A stretch of 64,000 nucleotides of DNA from Porphyromonas cangingivalis (GCF_900638305.1 NZ_LR134506.1:434001-498000), one strand, 5' to 3'. Shown: positions 8,885 through 19,688, counted from the first letter of the stretch. Numbers and translations: made by a program. The notes: a model not told the origin generated them from the letters alone.

Positions 8885-11761
8885 ATGCCCAGTATAAGAA
8901 TAAATAAAGTCATCAGAGACCTCAATGTGGGGCTTCCAAGTGTGGTGGAGTTCCTTAGGAAAAAAGGAAGCGAAATAGACGAGAATCCAAACTCAAAAAT
9001 TTCTGCAGAAGAGCTCAAAATGCTCGTGCATGAGTTTTGTAAAGATAAGAGCAAAGAGGAGCGAGATGCACTCATCGCTAAGTACACTGCCCCCAAGGAG
9101 GTAGGATCTAAAGTGGTGACAGAAGCTCCAAAGCAGAACACACAGGCTGATGTGGCTCCAAAGACTGAGCCGGCTTCGGAGGATTCCAAGGGGGGCTTGA
9201 AGATCAAGGGGTACATCGACCTTGATGCGAAAAAGCCTACACCTAAGCCTGCTCCGGCAAAGGAAGAGGCGTCCGTAGAGAAGAAGGAAGCTAAGCCCGA
9301 GCCTGCAAAGGAGGTGCCGCAGCAACCTAAAGAGCAACCTAAAGAGCAACCTAAGGTACAAGAACCTAAGGTAACGGTCGTGGAAGAGAAAAAAGCTACT
9401 GTCACTCCTCCTCCTGCTCCCATCGCAGAGGAAAAGCCTAAGGTCGTAGAGAAGAAAGAAGAGACTCCTAAAGTTTCTACTTCTGCCGATAGACAAAAAG
9501 ATGAGGTGACAAAGGAGGAAAAGACCTCGAAAGATGCTCCCGAAGCTAAGGAGGAAGATTCAAACATCTTCCGTCTCAAGAGCGAAACTCCTACAGTCGG
9601 GGTGAAGGTTGTCGGTGTCGTTGATTTATCAACATTGGGCAACACCGGTCGTGGCTCTAAGAGCAATGAGAAGGGGCGCAAGAAGCGTAACCGCATAGGA
9701 GGAGCTCAGAAGGTAGACGTGTCCAAAGTGCAGGTCACCGGTGATGAGAAGAAAGATAAACATCCAAAGGATAAAAATGCTGCTCGTCCTCCAAAGCAAG
9801 AGGTCGGACGTAAGGCAAAAAGAAAACAAGCTGCTCCTCCTCCAAAACCTGAGGTGACTCAAGAGGACATCCAAAAGCAGATCAAAGAGACCCTTGCTCA
9901 GATGCAAAGCAAGAAGAACAAGGGGACTGCTCAGGCTGCCAAGTATCGTAAAGATAAGAGAGAAGCACATCGTAGAGAGCAGGATGAGCTCGAAAAGATG
10001 CAGTCAGAAGACCGTACTCTTCGACTCACAGAGTATGTGACTGCGAATGACTTGGCTCAGATGATCGACATCCCTGTCAACGATATCATCATGCTTTGCT
10101 TCAACCTTGGTATGATGGTTTCGATCAATCAACGCCTCGAAAAGGAAACGATAGATCTTATTCTCGATGAGTATGGTTATGAGCCGGTCTATGTCGAGGC
10201 ACAAGTGTTGGATGCGATCCAAGAGGAAGAGGATAATGAAGAGGATCTATTGCCAAGAGCCCCTATCGTCACAGTCATGGGACACGTAGACCATGGTAAG
10301 ACATCTCTTCTTGACAGTATACGTAACACCGATGTCATCTCCGGTGAGGCCGGTGGTATCACTCAGCATGTCGGGGCTTATAGTGTGAAATTGAAGAATG
10401 GTCGCAAGTTGACCTTCCTCGATACCCCCGGGCATGAGGCCTTCACGGCCATGCGTGCTCGTGGTGCGAAGGTGACAGACATTGTTATCATCGTTGTGGC
10501 TGCCGATGACGGTGTGATGCCTCAGACCAAGGAAGCGATCAACCATGCTTCGCTGGCAGGCGTCCCCATTATTTTTGCCATCAACAAGGTGGATAAGCCT
10601 CATGCCAATCCGGAAAAGATCAAGGAAGAATTGGCAAACCTCAACTATCTTGTGGAGGACTGGGGTGGTAAGTATCAGTCTCAAGAAATATCTGCCAAGA
10701 AGGGTACCGGTATCTATGAATTGTTGGAAAAGGTCCTCCTCGAAGCTGATATCCTCGAACTGAAGGCCAACCCCAATAAGAGAGCCGCAGGTACTGTCCT
10801 TGAGTCGACAATGGAAGTGGGACGTGGCTACACAACCAAGGTCCTTATCCATGAGGGTACACTCCGTGTGGGAGACCATATCCTTGCCGGTATACATTAT
10901 GGTAGGGTCAAGGCTCTCTTCAACGAAAGAGGCGCAAATGTCGAAAGTGTCGGACCTTCAGATCCTGTAAAGGTCTTGGGTCTCAACGGTGCGGTACAGG
11001 CAGGTGAAGCATTCAATGTCCTTGAGACAGAGCAAGAGGTACGTGAAATAGCGAGCAAGCGCACACAGTTGAAGCGTGAGCAACGTGAGCGTACACAACG
11101 CATCCCTACGCTCGAAAGTCTTGGACAGCGTATTGCAGAGGGAAAGGTACAAGAGCTTAATGTCATCGTCAAGGGTGACGTGGATGGCTCGGTGGAAGCT
11201 CTTTCTGACTCTATCGTGAAACTTTCGACAGATGAAATTCGTGTCAACGTCATCCATAAGGCGGTCGGACAGATCTCTGACTCAGATGTCATCTTGGCTT
11301 CGGCTTCGGATGCGGTCATCATTGGATTCCAAGTGAGACCGGCTGCCTCAGCACGTAGATTGGCTGAAAATGAAGGTGTCGAAATACGTACTTATTCCAT
11401 CATATATACAGCTCTTGACGATGTCAAGCAAGCTATGGAAGGTATGCTTTCGCCCGAAATCAAGGAGCGTGTCACCGCCAACCTTGAAGTGCGTGAAACC
11501 TTCCGTATCACAAAGGTGGGCACCATCGCCGGTTGTGTGGTTAAGGATGGTAAGATCTCTCGTACCGATAAGGTGCGTGTCATCCGTGACGGTATCGTCG
11601 TCTTCTCCGGAGCTCTTGGCTCTTTGAAGAGATTTAAGGATGATGTGAAAGAGGTCGGGAACGGATTTGAGTGTGGTCTCAATATCGACAACTTCAATGA
11701 CATTGCGGTAGGAGACATCATTGAGGCATACGAAGAGTTTGAGGTAAAGAAGAAGCTTTAA
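8885..11761 (+). CDS. infB: Translation initiation factor IF-2
   Basis: GTPase that places initiator tRNA on the 30S subunit. 958 residues. The first IF2_N domain is at about 2-55, then comes a Lys/Pro/Glu-rich linker to about 370, a second IF2_N-like domain near 378-435, and the G domain with GHVDHGKT at 466-473, DTPGHEAF and NKVDK, followed by domains II-IV. The linker holds three tandem 12-bp copies encoding QPKE units. A 146-bp gap separates it from nusA and holds an 8-bp inverted repeat (8749-8756 and 8812-8819). Confidence 0.98.
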   Translation: MPSIRINKVIRDLNVGLPSVVEFLRKKGSEIDENPNSKISAEELKMLVHEFCKDKSKEERDALIAKYTAPKEVGSKVVTEAPKQNTQADVAPKTEPASEDSKGGLKIKGYIDLDAKKPTPKPAPAKEEASVEKKEAKPEPAKEVPQQPKEQPKEQPKVQEPKVTVVEEKKATVTPPPAPIAEEKPKVVEKKEETPKVSTSADRQKDEVTKEEKTSKDAPEAKEEDSNIFRLKSETPTVGVKVVGVVDLSTLGNTGRGSKSNEKGRKKRNRIGGAQKVDVSKVQVTGDEKKDKHPKDKNAARPPKQEVGRKAKRKQAAPPPKPEVTQEDIQKQIKETLAQMQSKKNKGTAQAAKYRKDKREAHRREQDELEKMQSEDRTLRLTEYVTANDLAQMIDIPVNDIIMLCFNLGMMVSINQRLEKETIDLILDEYGYEPVYVEAQVLDAIQEEEDNEEDLLPRAPIVTVMGHVDHGKTSLLDSIRNTDVISGEAGGITQHVGAYSVKLKNGRKLTFLDTPGHEAFTAMRARGAKVTDIVIIVVAADDGVMPQTKEAINHASLAGVPIIFAINKVDKPHANPEKIKEELANLNYLVEDWGGKYQSQEISAKKGTGIYELLEKVLLEADILELKANPNKRAAGTVLESTMEVGRGYTTKVLIHEGTLRVGDHILAGIHYGRVKALFNERGANVESVGPSDPVKVLGLNGAVQAGEAFNVLETEQEVREIASKRTQLKREQRERTQRIPTLESLGQRIAEGKVQELNVIVKGDVDGSVEALSDSIVKLSTDEIRVNVIHKAVGQISDSDVILASASDAVIIGFQVRPAASARRLAENEGVEIRTYSIIYTALDDVKQAMEGMLSPEIKERVTANLEVRETFRITKVGTIAGCVVKDGKISRTDKVRVIRDGIVVFSGALGSLKRFKDDVKEVGNGFECGLNIDNFNDIAVGDIIEAYEEFEVKKKL
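9321..9356 (+). repeat. Three tandem 12-bp repeats inside infB
   Basis: The unit AGCAACCTAAAG occurs at 9321-9332, 9333-9344 and, with one change, 9345-9356. It keeps the reading frame and encodes repeating Gln-Pro-Lys-Glu in the low-complexity linker. Copy number may vary between strains. Confidence 0.85.
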
Positions 11762-11784
11762 TTCCATAAAATAATCAAACGATC

Positions 11785-12246
11785 ATGCATTGGTTGGACA
11801 TTGTGCTATCCGCTCTTTTGATCGTCGCAACACTGAAAGGCCTGCTTGACGGATTTGTCAAGCAGGTTATTTCTATTGTAGTGATAGTATTGGCTGTTTA
11901 CTTGTCTTTACAATACGGTCCTACTTTGGGGCGGCTGATAATGCAGACCAATACCGAACCATTGCTGATTTCGGGAGTAGGGGGATTGATTGTTTTTGTA
12001 GGTACGTTATTGCTTGGTACCATCGTCTCAAAGCTCTTTACCGGCCTCTTCAATGCGACTCCTATTGGGATCTTCAATCGACTTTTGGGTGGAGTATTGG
12101 CTTTTTGTAGTGCAGTACTCATACTTTCGGCCTTGGCTGCGGCATGGGATGCCATCAATCAAGGATTGGGATGGGGATATGATTATGAAAAGAGTACCAT
12201 TTATCCAAGGCTTTTGGAGCTTTTCCGAACAATATGGAATAGATAA
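11785..12246 (+). CDS. CvpA family membrane protein
   Basis: 153-residue inner-membrane protein with four likely membrane segments, at about 3-20, 28-45, 62-85 and 100-122, and the CvpA-family N-terminal pattern WLDIVLSALLIVATLKGLLDGFVKQ. E. coli CvpA is linked to colicin V production and envelope stress, but the biochemical role is unknown. It begins 23 bp after infB and may be the last gene of that operon; sufB follows 41 bp later. Confidence 0.85.
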   Translation: MHWLDIVLSALLIVATLKGLLDGFVKQVISIVVIVLAVYLSLQYGPTLGRLIMQTNTEPLLISGVGGLIVFVGTLLLGTIVSKLFTGLFNATPIGIFNRLLGGVLAFCSAVLILSALAAAWDAINQGLGWGYDYEKSTIYPRLLELFRTIWNR

Positions 12247-12287
12247 ATGTTTATAAGAGGCAATGTGAATACATAAAGTTTTAATTT

Positions 12288-13739
12288 ATGTCAGAGACAG
12301 AAATACTATCAGAATCAGATAAGATAATTGCAGATGTAACGGACTCGGAATATAAGTATGGGTTCACCACAAATGTAGATACAGAGTATATCCCGAAAGG
12401 GCTTAATGAGGATATCATTCGCCTCATCTCTAAGAAGAAAGACGAGCCGGAATGGATGCTCGAGTTTAGGTTAAAAGCTTTCGAAGCGTGGAAGGATATG
12501 GAGATGCCGGACTGGGCACATCTAAAGATTCCCGCAATAGATTTCCAAGATGTTATCTATTTTGCTGCGCCTAAGAAGAAAAAGGACGGAGAGATTGATC
12601 CTGAACTTCTTGAAACGTTCGACAAGCTTGGTATCCCCCTTCATGAACGCAAGATGCTTGCCGGTATGGCTGTGGATGCGGTCATGGATAGTGTCTCGGT
12701 CAAGACAACTTTCAGAGAGACATTGGCAGAGAAGGGGATCATCTTCTGCTCATTCAGCGAGGCCGTCAAGGAGTACCCGGATCTCGTACGCAAGTACATG
12801 GGGAAGGTCGTTGGGTATAGGGATAACTTTTTCGCTGCCCTCAACTCAGCTGTTTTCAGCGATGGTTCTTTCGTGTATATCCCGAAGGGGGTACGTTGCC
12901 CGATGGAGTTGTCAACTTATTTCCGTATCAATGCGATCAATACGGGACAGTTTGAGCGTACACTCATCGTCGCGGATGATGACTCGTATGTGTCATACCT
13001 TGAGGGGTGTACCGCACCTATGAGGGACGAAAATCAGCTTCATGCTGCAATTGTCGAGATCATCGCAGAGAACAATGCAGAAGTCAAATATTCGACAGTC
13101 CAAAACTGGTTCCCCGGCGATAAGGAAGGGAAGGGTGGTATCTATAACTTCGTTACGAAGCGTGGTATCTGCCGTGGCCATCATTCGAAGATTTCTTGGA
13201 CTCAGGTCGAAACAGGATCTGCAATCACTTGGAAATATCCGAGCTGTATCTTGGCCGGTGACTATTCTATCGGCGAGTTTTACTCGGTGGCTGTGACCAA
13301 CAACTATCAGCAGGCCGATACCGGTACAAAGATGATTCACCTCGGTAAAAATACCAAGAGCAGAATCGTGTCGAAGGGGATATCCGCAGGTAAGAGCGAC
13401 AACACCTATCGGGGTCTTGTCAAGATTGGAAAGAATGCAGAGAATGCACGTAACCACTCTCAGTGCGACAGTTTGTTGATGGGTGACAAGTGTGGTGCAC
13501 ATACTTATCCTTATGTCGAGGTGGAGAATGATACCGCTATCTTGGAGCACGAAGCTACAACTTCAAAAATCAGCGAGGATCAGATATTCTATTGCAATCA
13601 GCGTGGTATAGGCCCTGAAGAAGCCGTAGGGCTTATCATCAACGGATATGCGAAAGAGGTCATGAACAATCTCCCTATGGAGTTTGCTGTGGAAGCTCAA
13701 AAACTTCTAACCATTTCTCTCGAAGGCTCTGTCGGTTAA
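12288..13739 (+). CDS. sufB: Fe-S cluster assembly scaffold subunit SufB
   Basis: Part of the SufBC2D scaffold that builds iron-sulfur clusters. 483 residues, the normal family length. Recognisable segments are VYFAAPKKK-like near the N-terminus, [27 protein letters not shown] and the C-terminal [20 protein letters not shown]. The following genes are sufC and sufD, an expected order. No separate promoter was identified in the short gap behind cvpA, so it may also be read from upstream. Confidence 0.97.
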   Translation: MSETEILSESDKIIADVTDSEYKYGFTTNVDTEYIPKGLNEDIIRLISKKKDEPEWMLEFRLKAFEAWKDMEMPDWAHLKIPAIDFQDVIYFAAPKKKKDGEIDPELLETFDKLGIPLHERKMLAGMAVDAVMDSVSVKTTFRETLAEKGIIFCSFSEAVKEYPDLVRKYMGKVVGYRDNFFAALNSAVFSDGSFVYIPKGVRCPMELSTYFRINAINTGQFERTLIVADDDSYVSYLEGCTAPMRDENQLHAAIVEIIAENNAEVKYSTVQNWFPGDKEGKGGIYNFVTKRGICRGHHSKISWTQVETGSAITWKYPSCILAGDYSIGEFYSVAVTNNYQQADTGTKMIHLGKNTKSRIVSKGISAGKSDNTYRGLVKIGKNAENARNHSQCDSLLMGDKCGAHTYPYVEVENDTAILEHEATTSKISEDQIFYCNQRGIGPEEAVGLIINGYAKEVMNNLPMEFAVEAQKLLTISLEGSVG

Positions 13740-13811
13740 TGCCGAGAGATCTAAAAGTATACACATCCAAACATCAAAATATTAAATAGAAAATAATTAT
13801 ACCCCAAAGAT

Positions 13812-14564
13812 ATGTTACAAGTCAAGAACTTACATGCTTCGATAGATGGAAAAGAGATCCTCAAAGGTATCAATCTCACTGTTCGTCCGGGTGAAGTCCA
13901 TGCTATCATGGGACCCAATGGTTCGGGTAAAAGTACATTGTCTTCTGTCCTTGTCGGTCATCCTGCTTATGAGGTGACTGAGGGAGAAGTGGTTTTTGAA
14001 GGGGAGGACATCCTCGAACTAGACCCTGAAGAAAGAGCTCACAAGGGCCTCTTTCTCAGCTTTCAGTATCCCGTGGAGATACCCGGTGTCAGCATGGTCA
14101 ACTTCATGCGTACTGCTCTGAATGAGCAACGCAAGGCCCATGGCAAGTCTCCGCTCTCTCCGTCTGAGTTCCTCAAGGTGATGAGAGAGAAGAAAGAGCT
14201 TGTTCAGCTTAAGAGTGACCTTGCCAACAGACCCGTCAATGTTGGATTTTCCGGTGGTGAAAAGAAGAGAAACGAGATTTTCCAAATGGCGATGCTTGAG
14301 CCCAAGCTCGCCATCCTTGATGAGACCGACTCCGGTCTCGATATTGATGCACTCAAGGTCGTTGCTCACGGTGTCAACAGTCTTAAGACTCCCGAAAATG
14401 CAACAATCGTTATCACTCACTACCAAAGGCTTTTGGACTTTATCAAGCCGGACTTTGTACACGTTCTTATGAATGGGCGTATCATTAGTTCGGGAGGCCC
14501 TGAGTTGGCGTTGGAGCTCGAAGATAGAGGCTATGATTGGCTCAAGGAAGATGCCAATCTTTAA
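13812..14564 (+). CDS. sufC: Fe-S cluster assembly ATPase SufC
   Basis: ABC-type ATPase that drives the conformational change of the SufBCD complex. 250 residues with Walker A GPNGSGKST, the atypical signature FSGGEKKRNEIFQ that marks SufC, Walker B LAILDETDSGLD (Glu-Thr-Asp as in SufC) and an H-loop histidine in VITHYQR. Lies between sufB (72-bp gap) and sufD (18-bp gap). Confidence 0.97.
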   Translation: MLQVKNLHASIDGKEILKGINLTVRPGEVHAIMGPNGSGKSTLSSVLVGHPAYEVTEGEVVFEGEDILELDPEERAHKGLFLSFQYPVEIPGVSMVNFMRTALNEQRKAHGKSPLSPSEFLKVMREKKELVQLKSDLANRPVNVGFSGGEKKRNEIFQMAMLEPKLAILDETDSGLDIDALKVVAHGVNSLKTPENATIVITHYQRLLDFIKPDFVHVLMNGRIISSGGPELALELEDRGYDWLKEDANL

Positions 14565-14582
14565 ATTAGAAAGGAACAAAGC

Positions 14583-15932
14583 ATGGAGAAAACTATAACT
14601 CAATCATTTCTGGATCGCTTTGCTCTTGACAAGGAAACGCTATGTGCCAATGCCCCCGAGTTGCTTAATCAAGCTCGTCAGCAGGCACACGACTACCTTG
14701 TTCAGAATGAGTTGCCACGCACATGGAGTGAAGGCTACAAGAGGTTTGACATTGATGCCGTCCTCAAGGAGGTGTGGCAGTTCAACTTCGCTCGTAAGTC
14801 CTTTGGAGTCGATCCTTTGAGGGATTATCCTTGCAGACTCTCGTACATGTCGAGTGTGCAGAGCTTCGTCTTGGACGACCGCATATATAAGATGCCTGAA
14901 GACGATACCAAGGGTATTTATATCGGTAGTATTTTTGACTTCGAGAAGAAGCACCCCGGAGTGGCTGCAAAGCACTACAACAAGATGGAGTCGGTGGTAA
15001 ACGATCCGTTATCTGCACTCAATACACTCTTCGCCCAAGATGCTTTAGTCGTGTATCTTCCTAAGAATGTTCGAGCAGAGAGCCCTCTTCACATCATTAA
15101 CTTGTCCGGAATTGCGCCTGAGACAATGACCTTCCCGAGGTTCCTTGTTATTGCTGAAGAGAACAGCCAAGCGACTTTGCTTTTCTGTGATCATGCCGCA
15201 ACAGACAAGAAGTCTCTTCGGAATAGTGTTATCGAAATTTATGCCGAAGAAGGTGCGCATGTTGAATGCTATGATGTAGAAGAGTCCGGCGAAAACACCA
15301 TACGACTTCATAATCTTCATGTACATCAGGAGGGTAATAGCAGTGTTGTCGTAAGTAGTCTCACCATCCATAATGGACAGACTCGTAACAACTTCTATTC
15401 TGACTTGAGGGGTGATAGAGCTTCGTTCGATCTTAGTGGGCTTTGCATCCTCGATGGCGAGCAGAAGGCTGACAACTACTCATTGATCCGCCACTCTGTC
15501 CCCAACTGTCACAGTAACGAACTCTTCAAGTACAGTCTCAATGACCGTGCTGTCGGTAGCTTCTGCGGACGTATTTATGTCGCAAGAGATGCACAGAAGA
15601 CAGAGGCTTATCAGAATAATCGTAACCTGCTTCTTTCAGAAACTGCAAAGATGTACTCCAAGCCTCAGTTGGAGATCTATGCCGATGATGTGAAGTGTTC
15701 GCACGGAATGACGACAGGTCAGCTTGATACTTCGGCTCTCTTCTATATGTGTCAGAGGGGGGTTCCATACATGGAGGCTAAGTTGATGCTCACGATCGCA
15801 TTCATGTCAGATGTGTTGGATACCATCCAACTCGAACCGTTGAAGCACAGGCTTGAAGATGTCGTTGATAAGCGTTTCAGAGGTCTTCCTGCTACTTGTA
15901 ATGAGCACAATTGTTGTGGAATGAAGGGGTAA
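14583..15932 (+). CDS. sufD: Fe-S cluster assembly protein SufD
   Basis: SufB paralogue of the SufBC2D scaffold. 449 residues, with the beta-helical core shared with SufB (FYSDLRGDRASFDLSG, SCGRIYVARDAQ-like and CSHGMTTGQLD). The C-terminus is Cys/His-rich (ATCNEHNCCGMKG). The operon ends here: a strong terminator follows within 25 bp. The cysteine desulfurase gene sufS, often next in Bacteroidetes, is absent at this spot. Confidence 0.95.
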   Translation: MEKTITQSFLDRFALDKETLCANAPELLNQARQQAHDYLVQNELPRTWSEGYKRFDIDAVLKEVWQFNFARKSFGVDPLRDYPCRLSYMSSVQSFVLDDRIYKMPEDDTKGIYIGSIFDFEKKHPGVAAKHYNKMESVVNDPLSALNTLFAQDALVVYLPKNVRAESPLHIINLSGIAPETMTFPRFLVIAEENSQATLLFCDHAATDKKSLRNSVIEIYAEEGAHVECYDVEESGENTIRLHNLHVHQEGNSSVVVSSLTIHNGQTRNNFYSDLRGDRASFDLSGLCILDGEQKADNYSLIRHSVPNCHSNELFKYSLNDRAVGSFCGRIYVARDAQKTEAYQNNRNLLLSETAKMYSKPQLEIYADDVKCSHGMTTGQLDTSALFYMCQRGVPYMEAKLMLTIAFMSDVLDTIQLEPLKHRLEDVVDKRFRGLPATCNEHNCCGMKG

Positions 15933-15956
15933 AATACCTCAATCGGTAATAAGACG

Positions 15957-16014
15957 AGGTTCGACCTGAGTAATATGGCTAAATCTGCCAATGTTACTCA
16001 GGTCGAACCTTTTG
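15957..16014 (+). terminator. Strong terminator after sufD
   Basis: Perfect 17-bp stem (arms 15957-15973 and 15994-16010) with a 20-nt loop, followed by TTTG. It ends the suf operon just before the insertion sequence. Confidence 0.85.
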
Positions 16015-16056
16015 TTTCCCGGATCTATTCCTATTCAATGCCAGAGGAGGTTTCTT

Positions 16057-17388
16057 GGTAGTGTCCGAAAAAGTGTGTAAGGTTAGTTCTCCCTTTTTCT
16101 CCTGGGGCATGCCCCAGGGGAAAAAAAACTTTGAGTTTTTCGTGTTATTACTCATTACTCATTTATTTGGTGCTCCACTCTTGGAAATAGGGTAACCTCC
16201 TTGCGTAAGTCCTTTCGGTCATTTCTCGGGCTACAGAGCCCAAGAGAAAGACGACGGCATCAGCCGAGGGTAGAGCCCCACGCATACGCAGCGTACGCTT
16301 ATAGCTCCGATTGAGACGCTCCACCCAATTCGTCGAGTAAATCATACGACGAACACCCTCCGGGAACATCAGGTAAGTGAAGTAGCCTATATTGCGAGGT
16401 GCCGACAAGGAGAGCAGGCTCCGGTAGCTTTTCCCCCAACGTTCTGCAAATGTACACAATTTCTCAAATGCCTTGATGGGTGTAAGACTTGTACCCGAAA
16501 TAGGAAACAAGTCTTCCAACTCTTGTCTCATCCGATCCTTGTCCCTCTTCGATACGGCATTAAGTGCGTGACGCTTGAAATGAACGACACACAGCTGATG
16601 GGAGGAGTGAGGGAAAGCCGAGGCGATGGCTCGTTCAATCCCCTGTAAAGCATCTGAGATGATCAGGTCTATACGTTCGACTCCACGTGCTTTGAGGGCT
16701 TTCAACTCTGCCTCCCAATTCAACGCTCCCTCCGTGGGATGATTCACCACACAAAGCACCTCCCGACTACCGTCAGGAAGCAACCCCGACATCGTGTAAT
16801 AGGCTTCCTGAGCCACACGATCATCCCGCCGTGTGTAGGCAAAGGTAGCATCGATGTACACCGCCAAATAGTGGGGCGACAGTTGGCGTTCCAACCACTT
16901 GTAGATCTCCTCTTTACTCGTGTTGGTGAGAAAACTGACTTGCTGCTTGCTATAGTGATAGCCGTAGATCCGTTCGCACACAGCACCAATGTCTTCGCAC
17001 GAAAGCCCTCGGGTATAAAGCTCGTGAAACAACAAGGCTCGTTCGCTCTCTTGGCCGGAAAGGATTCCCAAAATCAGGGGTTGGAAATTGCCCGAACGTG
17101 TTCGAGGAATCCGTAATTCAAAGCTACAGCCGTAGCCTCGCCATCGACGAGGACGGAAACCATTGCATTGTTCACCCTCATGCTCTTCGACAAAAAGAGC
17201 ACGTTCTTGCTTCGAGAAGGTGTCCAATAGTACACGGATAAGTTCGTTAATACCTGCCTCTGATGATAGCATTTCAGAAATAAATGCCGACTTTTGTGTT
17301 GTTGTAAGCTCCATTGTTCTTAGGTTTATTTTTTCTTACCTCAAAGTTAAGGACTAATGGGGCTTACACACTTTTTTAGGACAGTATC
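16057..17388 (-). mobile_element. Complete IS256-family insertion sequence, 1332 bp
   Basis: Imperfect terminal inverted repeats: the left end reads GGTAGTGTCCGAAAAAGTG and the right end, on the other strand, GATACTGTCCTAAAAAAGTG, both continuing TGTAAG. One transposase gene fills the element on the minus strand. An 8-bp duplication flanks it. Left of the transposase stop lies an 18-bp perfect palindrome at 16101-16118 (CCTGGGGCATGCCCCAGG). It landed between sufD and a methyltransferase gene without breaking either. Confidence 0.92.
16163..17314 (-). CDS. IS256-family transposase (mutator type)
   Basis: 383 residues, full length, no frameshift. The DDE triad is visible: D155 in YIDATFAY, D221 in IISDALQGIERA and E332 in NWVERLNRSYKR, together with the C/D-x2-H-like LCVVHFKRH segment between the second D and E. 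All are family features, so the enzyme is probably active. Its coding region fills nearly the whole element between the inverted repeats. Confidence 0.95.
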   Translation of the reverse strand: MELTTTQKSAFISEMLSSEAGINELIRVLLDTFSKQERALFVEEHEGEQCNGFRPRRWRGYGCSFELRIPRTRSGNFQPLILGILSGQESERALLFHELYTRGLSCEDIGAVCERIYGYHYSKQQVSFLTNTSKEEIYKWLERQLSPHYLAVYIDATFAYTRRDDRVAQEAYYTMSGLLPDGSREVLCVVNHPTEGALNWEAELKALKARGVERIDLIISDALQGIERAIASAFPHSSHQLCVVHFKRHALNAVSKRDKDRMRQELEDLFPISGTSLTPIKAFEKLCTFAERWGKSYRSLLSLSAPRNIGYFTYLMFPEGVRRMIYSTNWVERLNRSYKRTLRMRGALPSADAVVFLLGSVAREMTERTYARRLPYFQEWSTK

Positions 17389-17495
17389 GGTTTCTTCGTA
17401 CGACGGTACATCTTTCCTGTGCAAATGAAAACAGCTTGATGGTGATGGTTTCAATTTTGTGTGAAGACTTTATTGAGTTAAAAGCGCGTTAGAAA

Positions 17496-18686
17496 TCAAC
17501 CAACTCGTTCTGCAACTATTACCTGTCTTTGGCTTTTGTCGCCACAAGAGAAGCAGATGAGATATAGATCCCCACCATCTTTGATTTTTAGTTCTTTGGT
17601 GAGGGCTTCAGGAGTCATGGGGAGGTTCTTGACAATAACATTGAACTGGCGTCCTTTTAGCTCTTTTAGAAGACTTTTTTGCCATCGGAACGAGTGGAGC
17701 ACCTTGAATTTACGCCCGGGAAAATCTTCTAAGAGTTCTTCACTGAAATAGAGATGGGTGTGTCTATGAGGTTGATGCACCTTGACCGAAAGGGTGGGGA
17801 AGTGTTCGATACCTATCTTCGCGACTGATGGGTGAAGGTCGTACAAGTAGGATGAGATGATCGGGCTACATAAAGGTGGAGTGCTTCTTGAAGCTTCCCC
17901 TTGTAGGATGAGCGACGAGTCTTTGAAAAGTTCGATCGCCTCGATCCTCTCTTTGCCTTGATGGGAGGTAATGTGTACAAGGAGCTCTTTGCACTCTCTG
18001 TTGAGTGAAAGGACATGAATGTCACAGGGGCTCTCCAAAACTTGTCTGAGATGGGTCAGGTCGATCATTGGAGATAGCTTGATGAGTATTTCAGACTTTG
18101 GGCTGACGGACTGTATTTGAGGTAAGAGTTCAACTATGTTCGGCGTACTGTCCTCGATGAAGTAGGATCTCTTTTGGCTGTGTGCCCTGCGATCAGGATC
18201 TACGAAGATTAAGTCTGGAGATAGGGCTTTAATCAATTCTATTCCCTCTATCTCAGCTGTCCCTTGGTGAGGTATGATGTTATGAAGCCTCATGGCTGAA
18301 AAATTGTGTGAGGCCAGCGCAACACGTTCGGGTGCTTTTTCCAAATAATGGACTTTATTCTTTGTCGCACGTGCAAAGAGGGACGAGTCTACCCCCAAAC
18401 CTCCACTCAAGTCAACTACAATACTGTCTGAAGAGGGGACAAATCTCGTCTTGTAGAGTGCAGTTTCGTAGCTTGAGGCTTGTTCTACCATAACGGGATC
18501 AGGGATCACCACGTCATGAAAAGTCGCCCATGAGGGGAGCTTCTTCTCTAGTTTTCGGCGTCCTTCGATACACTTTACAGCTTGTTTGATGTCTACATCG
18601 GGATACTTATTCTGATGAAGGATAAGTTGTAGTAGATCATCCCTCAGATGCGCTAAGATGAAGTCTATAAGGCTCTTGTCAAACAT
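17496..18686 (-). CDS. THUMP-like class I SAM-dependent methyltransferase
   Basis: 396-residue cytosolic protein with a Rossmann methyltransferase core. The SAM-binding motif is DLSGGLGVD at 92-100, and FVDPDRR at 161-167 is in the position of the motif that follows in nucleic-acid methylases. The C-terminal part resembles the THUMP-like domain found after such cores in Bacteroidetes. An RNA base substrate is inference. It is the last gene of the aguA-aguB-glgB-manA run, 18 bp after the isomerase, and ends about 107 bp from the IS element. Confidence 0.8.
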   Translation of the reverse strand: MFDKSLIDFILAHLRDDLLQLILHQNKYPDVDIKQAVKCIEGRRKLEKKLPSWATFHDVVIPDPVMVEQASSYETALYKTRFVPSSDSIVVDLSGGLGVDSSLFARATKNKVHYLEKAPERVALASHNFSAMRLHNIIPHQGTAEIEGIELIKALSPDLIFVDPDRRAHSQKRSYFIEDSTPNIVELLPQIQSVSPKSEILIKLSPMIDLTHLRQVLESPCDIHVLSLNRECKELLVHITSHQGKERIEAIELFKDSSLILQGEASRSTPPLCSPIISSYLYDLHPSVAKIGIEHFPTLSVKVHQPHRHTHLYFSEELLEDFPGRKFKVLHSFRWQKSLLKELKGRQFNVIVKNLPMTPEALTKELKIKDGGDLYLICFSCGDKSQRQVIVAERVG

Positions 18687-18704
18687 GGTCTTCCTGCATG
18701 AGAC

Positions 18705-19688
18705 TTATTTCGTAGGCACAAAGCAGTCAATGATAGACAGACCTTCTCCGACAATCGTAGGACTTATGGTACATTGTCGGATGTTTGCAGGTAGGAGTAG
18801 GGTCTCTCCCTGACGGAGAGACGAAGAACCTTTGTCTGTCGTGATCACAGCATTTCCTTCCACGCAGAATAGGATTGTGAAAGAGTCTCTATCTGTAAGT
18901 ATAAGTTCTTTACTTTCTACTATTGTATTCAGCGAAACTTTGAAGTACTCTGAGGTGATCGGTAATGTGTCAGGCTGGCGATTTTCTTGTTTTTCGACAT
19001 CATAATCAAGTACCTTCAAGGCCTCTTCGAGATGTAGTTCTCTCTGTTTTCCATGCGCATCCTTACGACCAAAGTCATACAGACGATAGGTGATATCACT
19101 GGCCTCTTGTATCTCCAGGAGGAGACATCCCTTGCCGATGGTATGCACCTTACCGGCAGGAAGGTAGAAGGCATCACCACATCGGACTTTGTACTTAGCA
19201 AGATATGACATCAGTTTTTCGGTCTTGATGGCCTCGCGAAGAGCTTCTTTTGATAAAAAGGCTCTGCTCCAACCTTTGTATATGCAGGCATCAGGTGAGG
19301 TTTTGAGCATATACCACATCTCTGTCTTTCCTCTACAATCGTGCTTGTCCAAAGCGTATTGGTCGTCCGGGTGTACCTGTATACTCAGGTCATCGTTGGC
19401 ATAGATCAGTTTGACAAGTAGGGGAAACGTGCTGCCATACCTTTTCATGACCTCTTTGCCAAGCAATTCCTCACCATACTCCTTTATGATGCTTTCGAGG
19501 TTTTTGCCTTGGAGTACTCCTTCGGATACAACAGACACATCTCCATCCATCGGTGAGATCTCCCAGCTCTCCCCAATGTCCTTGGCCGAAGACTGCAACC
19601 CTTTATACTCATGTATCTGAGTGCCACCCCATATCTTACTCTTGTATATCGGGGCAAACTTGAGTGGATATAGCTCTACTTTATCCAT
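18705..19688 (-). CDS. manA: Class I mannose-6-phosphate isomerase
   Basis: Zinc enzyme interconverting mannose-6-phosphate and fructose-6-phosphate. 327 residues, typical for the short bacterial type. Zinc-site segments are visible: SIQVHPDD with Gln and His ligands, a following Glu in KTEMWY, and LPAGKVHTIG with the last His. Its start overlaps the glgB stop by 8 bp, so the two are translationally linked. It supplies mannose units or recycles them into glycolysis. Confidence 0.93.
   Translation of the reverse strand: MDKVELYPLKFAPIYKSKIWGGTQIHEYKGLQSSAKDIGESWEISPMDGDVSVVSEGVLQGKNLESIIKEYGEELLGKEVMKRYGSTFPLLVKLIYANDDLSIQVHPDDQYALDKHDCRGKTEMWYMLKTSPDACIYKGWSRAFLSKEALREAIKTEKLMSYLAKYKVRCGDAFYLPAGKVHTIGKGCLLLEIQEASDITYRLYDFGRKDAHGKQRELHLEEALKVLDYDVEKQENRQPDTLPITSEYFKVSLNTIVESKELILTDRDSFTILFCVEGNAVITTDKGSSSLRQGETLLLPANIRQCTISPTIVGEGLSIIDCFVPTK

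Larger units (their letters stand above)
16049..17396. other. 8-bp target-site duplication flanking the IS element
   Basis: GGTTTCTT occurs directly at 16049-16056 and again at 17389-17396, immediately outside the two inverted repeats. Eight bases is a normal duplication length for the IS256 family. Its perfect match suggests a fairly recent insertion. Confidence 0.85.

Noticed and set aside
8875-9696. Long open frame on the minus strand opposite the infB linker
   Set aside because: Low-complexity Ser/Phe/Gly translation caused by the Lys/Glu/Pro-rich codons of infB; no family pattern.
16101-16118. Perfect 18-bp palindrome as the transposase terminator
   Set aside because: No T run follows on the minus strand; kept only as a palindrome within the IS.
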